Assembly (NCBI GenBank): GCA_946478775.1
Contig: CAMLDR010000036.1
Location: 1 to 27,182, forward strand
Source: an uncultured Flavobacteriales bacterium
Lineage (GTDB): Bacteria > Bacteroidota > Bacteroidia > Flavobacteriales > Crocinitomicaceae
DNA length: 27,182 nucleotides
Direction: 5' to 3'
Part shown: positions 22,480 to 27,182 of the stretch, in pieces
Numbering within the stretch: the first letter of the stretch is position 1
Layout: every line of letters starts with the position of its first letter
Made by a program: the position numbers and the translations under genes
The notes under the pieces: generated by a model
What the model saw: only the letters and a program-made list of their open reading frames with translations
Told to the model about the DNA's origin: nothing
The model's database searches: none

Positions 22480-24951
22480 TTAAAAATTGAATTTCATGTT
22501 CCGGTCATCCAGAACAGCAAAGGAAATCTTTCCGGTCCATCTGGGGGTAATGTTATTCCCGTCCGAGAATACTCCGTATAAACCGATTCGCAGCCTTCTT
22601 TTCGAGAACTTGAAATTGCGTTCTATCCCGGCAAGGACTTCGTAATGCTTCCAGTTATATTCGGCCACATACAAAGCTCCAAAGCCGAAAACCAGTCCGA
22701 TTCCTGTTTTCTTCATAAACGGGATTTTATTCATGATGGAACCGTTGTCGTGATGAATGAAATGGGCTTCAATGTAATAATCCCGGGATGGAAGGGAGGA
22801 ATCCTGATCCTGAAAGGAGTATAAAGGATTGGAAAACCAAAGGGGGTCACTGCGTCGCTGGTACTTGAAATCTGCATCCTTCAGACTTTTTGAACTGAGG
22901 AACTTTCCGGATTTGAGGTGATAGGAAGAGGTTCCGAAAGTTCCCAATTGAAAGTTCTGGTAGATTCCAAGCAATGCGTATTCGTGGTTTACATCACTGC
23001 CGAATAATTTTGGAATCCCGCGTTCGTAAAAGGCGTAAACTGTAGGCCATTTGGAACCCAGCACCACCTTTCGATGAGGTTCGCGCATGTATTTTTGTCC
23101 GGGAGTATAGCTGATGGTTATTTCACCGATAAATGCCTGGTATCCCTGGAATGGTTTGAAATCGTCATTGGGAATCAGGCTGTCCAGGAATCCCATTTTT
23201 TTGTAACCGTTGATAGACCTGCGTTCGGTAAATTCAAAATCAATATCCACGTAAAGTCCATTGAGGTATTCCTGGGTTTGACCAATAGTGAGCGAGGTGG
23301 CCTCAATGAAATTACTTCGTTTATAGACTTGCGTAATGGCGTCGTAAGAAACAACCGCATCAAAACCATGATCGAATCCACCCCTGAGCCGGGCTTGCCT
23401 AAATGGGTCGTAGAGGTAATTCCCATTGATGTTTCCTTTGATGTCGTGATTCAGGAACCCGTAAGAAAGTTCCGTGTTTATGTCGAGTGTTCGCTGGTCT
23501 TCCCATTTTTTGAAATAACTGAAACCAGGTGCAACACGCGGTCCTGCCGGATATAAAGGCCGGGCCATTGCTGCGAGTGAACTGATAGACCACTGTGTTT
23601 TTTTAAGCCGGTTCCGGTGTTCCACTCCAAACCAGAGTACTTTCAGGAAAGTCACTTTGTTAAAGACCTTATCGATGGAGTCCAGGTATTCTTTCCGGTT
23701 CAAAGCGTCGTGAATACTGTCTCTTATAACAATAAACCGTTGTTCTTCTGCGGTTAACGAAAGGGTGCGCTGCTCTTTCCAAAAACTGGTGTCGCGTTCA
23801 TAGGCTTCATCCGTGGTGACGGCTAATTCGTTGTTGAAAAACCGGGCAGGGAAATTCGGTCGGAAATTATAATTCGTGAATTGTGCGACGGTCTTACAGG
23901 TAGAAGTTTGGTTTTTGTACTTCACTCCGTAGTCCAGCACCTGTTCTTTCAGAACGCACATGGAATCTCCCGGCAGATCAAATTCCTGGTGAATAGAAAA
24001 GTAATCGTATAGGAAAAGATTTCCCTTTTCCATGGTGAGATCCAGTTTTTGGATCAGCCAGAGCGAATCTATGACGTAAATATAGCCGGTGAGGGTAGAA
24101 GTGGAACTCATTCTGGGAAGGATTTTGATCTTATTGATCTTTCTTCCGTTTTCTTCGTACTGCGCTTCCAGCCGGTAGCGGTAAGACAAAATTCCCGGAG
24201 TGGAAATGGGGCTCATTACCGGAGTACTGTGCAAATCTTCCAGGTGCAGCAGGTTTTCGAAGAAGTTGAAATTGGATTTGACCGTCGTGGTGTAATAAAG
24301 TGTTCGGTCTTCTCCACGCAATTCGTAGGCATTGCGAATCTCCTTCACTTTGTTTGGCGGTGCGTAATTCCGGGTAAGCTGAATCTCTGCGAAATTCATA
24401 TTTCCGGCCAGTTTCTCCAGTTTACGCTTTTCCTCTTCAAAAGGATCTGTCTCCGGTTTGTCATTCTTCGCATCGGATTCTTTTTCCTTCCGGACGATCG
24501 ATTCGGTGGCTTTGATGTAAACATCCGTTGAATGCGGGTATGCCCATGGATTGATCTGATCGCGTTTTTTGACCACCTGCAGCATGATGTCACGCCCCGG
24601 ATTTCCGCGTTTGACGGCAATTTCAATGTCTTCCAGTTCTTTGATTTGAATCGGGAAGAGCTGAATGTCTTTTACGGCGGATTTGTTGGAAATGACCACA
24701 TAGGTTTCGCGTTCCTGGTAGCCCGTTGCATTTACTACAATGAAATATTCCCCGTCGAAAAGCTGAAGTGAGTATTTTCCGTTTTCGTCAGTTTGTGTCC
24801 GCAGGTCTGTATTGTTCTTGATGTATACATTGGCGAAGGGAATGGGAAGCTTTTTTTCATCCAGCACCGTTCCGCTCAAATTCCATTGAGAAAAGGAAAA
24901 TGCAGGAATGCAGACAAGTAAGAATAGGTAGAAAACCTTCAAAAGCTTCAT
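22480..24951 (-). CDS. DUF5686 / carboxypeptidase-regulatory-like outer-membrane protein, 823 aa
   Basis: A signal peptide (about 1-21) leads to a CarboxypepD_reg-like β-sandwich (about 23-115, with SGTVLDEKKLPIPFANVYI and TDENGKYSL), the plug-proximal domain also found on TonB-dependent receptors. A long region follows that matches DUF5686: a periplasmic part with a charged coiled stretch (about 155-190, EEEKRKLEKL) and a C-terminal half of amphipathic β strands ending in an aromatic residue (MKFNF), as in outer-membrane barrels. The function of the family is unknown; transport or assembly at the outer membrane is inferred. The absence of a TonB box and plug argues against a true TonB receptor. 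It appears monocistronic: 95 nt separate it from the upstream LptC unit and a hairpin terminator follows it. Confidence 0.88.
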   Translation of the reverse strand: MKLLKVFYLFLLVCIPAFSFSQWNLSGTVLDEKKLPIPFANVYIKNNTDLRTQTDENGKYSLQLFDGEYFIVVNATGYQERETYVVISNKSAVKDIQLFPIQIKELEDIEIAVKRGNPGRDIMLQVVKKRDQINPWAYPHSTDVYIKATESIVRKEKESDAKNDKPETDPFEEEKRKLEKLAGNMNFAEIQLTRNYAPPNKVKEIRNAYELRGEDRTLYYTTTVKSNFNFFENLLHLEDLHSTPVMSPISTPGILSYRYRLEAQYEENGRKINKIKILPRMSSTSTLTGYIYVIDSLWLIQKLDLTMEKGNLFLYDYFSIHQEFDLPGDSMCVLKEQVLDYGVKYKNQTSTCKTVAQFTNYNFRPNFPARFFNNELAVTTDEAYERDTSFWKEQRTLSLTAEEQRFIVIRDSIHDALNRKEYLDSIDKVFNKVTFLKVLWFGVEHRNRLKKTQWSISSLAAMARPLYPAGPRVAPGFSYFKKWEDQRTLDINTELSYGFLNHDIKGNINGNYLYDPFRQARLRGGFDHGFDAVVSYDAITQVYKRSNFIEATSLTIGQTQEYLNGLYVDIDFEFTERRSINGYKKMGFLDSLIPNDDFKPFQGYQAFIGEITISYTPGQKYMREPHRKVVLGSKWPTVYAFYERGIPKLFGSDVNHEYALLGIYQNFQLGTFGTSSYHLKSGKFLSSKSLKDADFKYQRRSDPLWFSNPLYSFQDQDSSLPSRDYYIEAHFIHHDNGSIMNKIPFMKKTGIGLVFGFGALYVAEYNWKHYEVLAGIERNFKFSKRRLRIGLYGVFSDGNNITPRWTGKISFAVLDDRNMKFNF

Positions 24952-24975
24952 TTAACCCGAGATATTTTGGTGAAG

Positions 24976-24983
24976 CGAAAATA
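24976..24983 (-). promoter_or_regulatory. Candidate -7 box of the DUF5686 gene
   Basis: TATTTTCG on the minus strand matches TAnnTTTG at seven of eight bases, 24 nt before the ATG at 24951. No TTG was found 18-19 nt upstream, so support is modest. Confidence 0.35.
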
Positions 24984-25045
24984 AGGAGATTTAAAAGCTA
25001 ATGATCTGAAAATTAGTTAAAAACTCAAACTTTTGGGATGAATGG

Positions 25046-25264
25046 TTATTTCTGCTTCTGATCATTTAAAAAAGCCTGGTGCTTTTCCATGCGCTTTCTC
25101 ATAAATCTTCTCAGGAAATAAGTTCCCAATGCCATGAAAGCAAAAGCATAATAAACGGCCCAACTGCTGAAACTTTCTTTCAGGCACATCACCGTTACCA
25201 GAATAATGATGATAATTCCTACTGTCAGCCAAAACAGCTCCATAATGCGATTATATAATTTCAT
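25046..25264 (-). CDS. Small two-helix membrane protein, 72 aa
   Basis: The product has two predicted membrane helices (about 9-29, FWLTVGIIIIILVTVMCLKE, and 35-52, WAVYYAFAFMALGTYFL) joined by a short loop, then a strongly basic tail (RRFMRKRMEKH) that should lie in the cytoplasm, giving a hairpin with both ends inside. No family is recognised. It starts only 6 nt after the lptC stop, so it belongs to the same transcript. An internal ATG at 25243 would shorten it by seven residues without affecting the helices. A role linked to envelope assembly, for example with the Lpt machinery, is suggested by position only. Confidence 0.75.
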   Translation of the reverse strand: MKLYNRIMELFWLTVGIIIIILVTVMCLKESFSSWAVYYAFAFMALGTYFLRRFMRKRMEKHQAFLNDQKQK

Positions 25265-25270
25265 GTATGC

Positions 25271-25819
25271 TTACTTTTTAATTGAAATACGACCCTGTGG
25301 CTCCAAAAACTCATACCAGGAAAAATCCTGCCTGGCGCGGATTCCTTTTCCGTAAATGAGTTCTGTGGGACTTTTGATCATAACCATTTTGTCTGTAAAG
25401 ATAAGACTATCTTTTTGATCCCAGTAAAGAGCCTCTGTATACATGGTTTGTTTCCGGGCCGGATTATGAAGCTGAACGGAGTCCAGGACACGCATCGTTC
25501 CCTTTGTTTCGTTGATCTCCCCGTAAAGACCGGTTAAAACAGATTCCGGTTTTCCTCCGTCTCCAAAAAACTCTACTTTGATTCCTTCTTTGAATTTGGT
25601 CACCTGTTCGGGCTTGGAATAAGCTTCGGCTAAGGGAGCGTATAATTTAAACTGCGGGAAGCCGCCTTCCGTTTGAAGGACATACAATTCCTCTGTTTTT
25701 TGCTCCGGATCTGTTGATTTGAAAGTAATCTGTTTGATCTCGTCAATATCATTCACGCAGGAACTAAACAGGATTGCGCATAGAAAGCAAAGAGGAAAGA
25801 ATGTTTGTCCAACCGTCAT
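25271..25819 (-). CDS. lptC: LPS export protein LptC
   Basis: LptC anchors in the envelope and passes lipopolysaccharide from the inner-membrane LptBFG complex to the LptA bridge. The 182-residue product has the usual length and, as in many Bacteroidota, a lipoprotein-type N-terminus (ILFSSC, Cys at 21) in place of the single helix of E. coli. The mature domain shows the LptC β-jellyroll pattern: FPQFKLYAPLAE (54-65), KVEFF.DGGKPESVLTG, MRVLDSVQL, and the hallmark ending GKGIRARQDFSWYEFLEPQG (157-176). Its ATG follows the upstream gene's TAA with no gap (TAAATG), so translation is coupled. The next gene starts 6 nt after its stop. The other lpt genes are not in the window. Confidence 0.9.
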   Translation of the reverse strand: MTVGQTFFPLCFLCAILFSSCVNDIDEIKQITFKSTDPEQKTEELYVLQTEGGFPQFKLYAPLAEAYSKPEQVTKFKEGIKVEFFGDGGKPESVLTGLYGEINETKGTMRVLDSVQLHNPARKQTMYTEALYWDQKDSLIFTDKMVMIKSPTELIYGKGIRARQDFSWYEFLEPQGRISIKK

Positions 25820-27175
25820 TTAATCCAGTTTATACTTCTTGAACCATTTTTCGTAAGAAGAAGGGGCAATAATGATTCCGAAGTTGATGGAATAGAATGT
25901 TTCTTTTAGATCAGCAGCATTTCCTGTTCCGTTGGATCCGTACTGGAAGCTTACATTCAGCGATGAGTTTGTTTTCTGGCTTAAGAAAGGGAATCCGAAT
26001 CCGAGGGTTGCGCTGGCGGTTTTCAGCTGTCTTCCGTTCATCATATTTGGCAGCAGACCATATTGACCACCGATGCGGTACTTGATTTTGGAAAAATAGT
26101 TGATTCCCTTGATCTTTTTTGTTACATCAACATTTGGAATGAACTGCAAACCAACTTTAGAAACGAATGTGTTTGAGAATACGGAAGCCGATGAGTGAGC
26201 ATCAAAGTTCTCTGCGTAGTTTTTCCATTGCATCAGGTCCACTTCGGCGAATACACCCAACTGGTATTTCATGCTATTGGAAGTTTTCGTATCCGGTGTA
26301 AAGGTATAACCTGCTGCAAACGTTTGTTTACTAGGGAAAACAATTTTGCCCTTGCTGTTGTCTATGTAGCTGACCGTATCGGTGTAGGAAAGTTCATTGT
26401 TTACATCAGACGCATAAAACAGGGAATAATCCCGGAATGAATTGATGGAAATTTTTGGTGTGTAAACCGCAGAGATGAACAATTGTTTGCGTTTGTCTAT
26501 ATCCAGGAAACGCTGATAGCTTGCTCCGAAGGAATAGTGCACGGATTTCAAACGGTAAGTAGTTAAGTCTACACCACCGGCCGGGCCACTTGCATCAAAG
26601 ACACTGCTGCGCTGGTTGGTTACCGATCCGAATAAATAACCTAAGTTGAAGCCCACACTTAAGTAGGATTTTTCATTTTTAATGATCGAATAGGCAAGTC
26701 CTACAAACAATAAGTTCGTGGACCCGAAACCTTTATAGTTAAATGTGGTTGAGTCGTCGTATGCATAAGAGCGCTGGCTCAAATCGTATCCTCTGCGGGA
26801 GTATGGTTTTAATCCCAGTCCGATCCCGAAATATTTCCCGATCGGGATAGCCATCGTGATATTCGAAATTCCGGTTGTTTTTCCGTTAAAAGTCCCTGTA
26901 TTACCGGTGTAAGTGGAGAATTTACTGGCAACTCCGACAGAAAACAAAGGCTGTCCGAAAGACATTAAGGAATAACTGGAAGGATTGTAGGTGTTAATCA
27001 ATGTGGAGTCCAAAACAATTCCATTAATATTTCCCAATCCTCCGTATTGAGCCTCCGGAAGAGACCCTTCTTCACCGATTCCGGTTGTACTATACGGCGA
27101 TGATGAGGTGGTTTGTGCCCACATGGTGAAACACGAAATAGTACTAAATACTAGAAGAATGAAATGTTTGGGCAT
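25820..27175 (-). CDS. Outer-membrane β-barrel protein preceding lptC, 451 aa
   Basis: A signal peptide (about 1-20, MPKHFILLVFSTISCFTMWA) is followed by an N-terminal segment with SSPYSTTGIGEEG and then a long series of amphipathic β strands with aromatic girdles, the pattern of a FadL/OmpP1-like or PorV-like barrel. No ligand-binding motif is seen and the C-terminus (WFKKYKLD) is not the classic terminal aromatic strand. In Bacteroidota a protein of this type is often found directly before lptC (from memory), and here the two genes abut without a gap, so it may help LPS or lipoprotein handling at the outer membrane; that role is inferred. The ATG at 27175 is followed by the signal peptide. 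Its promoter lies beyond the window. Confidence 0.8.
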   Translation of the reverse strand: MPKHFILLVFSTISCFTMWAQTTSSSPYSTTGIGEEGSLPEAQYGGLGNINGIVLDSTLINTYNPSSYSLMSFGQPLFSVGVASKFSTYTGNTGTFNGKTTGISNITMAIPIGKYFGIGLGLKPYSRRGYDLSQRSYAYDDSTTFNYKGFGSTNLLFVGLAYSIIKNEKSYLSVGFNLGYLFGSVTNQRSSVFDASGPAGGVDLTTYRLKSVHYSFGASYQRFLDIDKRKQLFISAVYTPKISINSFRDYSLFYASDVNNELSYTDTVSYIDNSKGKIVFPSKQTFAAGYTFTPDTKTSNSMKYQLGVFAEVDLMQWKNYAENFDAHSSASVFSNTFVSKVGLQFIPNVDVTKKIKGINYFSKIKYRIGGQYGLLPNMMNGRQLKTASATLGFGFPFLSQKTNSSLNVSFQYGSNGTGNAADLKETFYSINFGIIIAPSSYEKWFKKYKLD

Positions 27176-27182
27176 GTAAGAG

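Noticed and set aside
23074..23556. 160-residue plus-strand frame opposite the DUF5686 gene (also 24049-24531)
   Set aside because: Both are antisense shadows of a well-supported gene, with compositions set by its codons and no domain of their own.

Overview
The window reads as ordinary chromosome of a Bacteroidota bacterium, most likely a member of the Flavobacteriales; a Crocinitomicaceae/Fluviicola-like source is a guess. The evidence is the type IX secretion C-terminal domains (type A on the sugar dehydrogenase-like protein, type B on the giant PKD protein), a LytS/LytTR-type two-component pair with a β-propeller sensor, a DUF2723 protein, a DUF5686 protein, a split MetH, and several TTG-N18/19-TAnnTTTG promoters, the Bacteroidota form. 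No phage, transposase, CRISPR array or plasmid gene was seen.

Layout, left to right. 1-1491 (-) is a DUF2723 membrane protein cut by the window edge. 1635-1793 holds a complete tRNA-Gln(UUG) unit with promoter and terminator. 1893-2425 has two small orphan genes, one a 45-residue zinc-ribbon-like protein. 2517-4085 (-) is a secreted glucose/sorbosone dehydrogenase-like protein, divergent from thiL (4223-5260, +). 5317-9328 (-) is a response regulator, sensor kinase and small lipoprotein unit. Then come an α/β hydrolase and an aminopeptidase P (-), a REP-like inverted repeat, a 106-residue orphan, a lipoprotein and a degenerate glutamine-amidotransferase-like protein (+), and RNase HI (-). After a 0.4 kb gap comes a 1238-residue PKD-repeat protein (14641-18357, -).

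18464-22334 (-) is a methionine-synthesis unit: a promoter, a SAM-I riboswitch, then MetH as two genes overlapping by 4 nt (homocysteine/zinc module, then pterin, cobalamin and reactivation modules). A decayed repeat patch and a hairpin separate it from a DUF5686 outer-membrane protein (22480-24951, -). The right end (25046-27175, -) is a tight unit of an outer-membrane β-barrel protein, LptC and a small two-helix membrane protein.

Most genes are housekeeping or cell-surface functions. I do not see a convincing new multi-gene system. The points most worth a second look are the riboswitch and its unclear expression platform, the amidotransferase-like protein that has lost all three triad residues, the apparently leaderless GTG-started rnhA, the repeat patches at 11751-11829 and 22372-22454, a possible small RNA near 14510-14603, and the small orphan genes.
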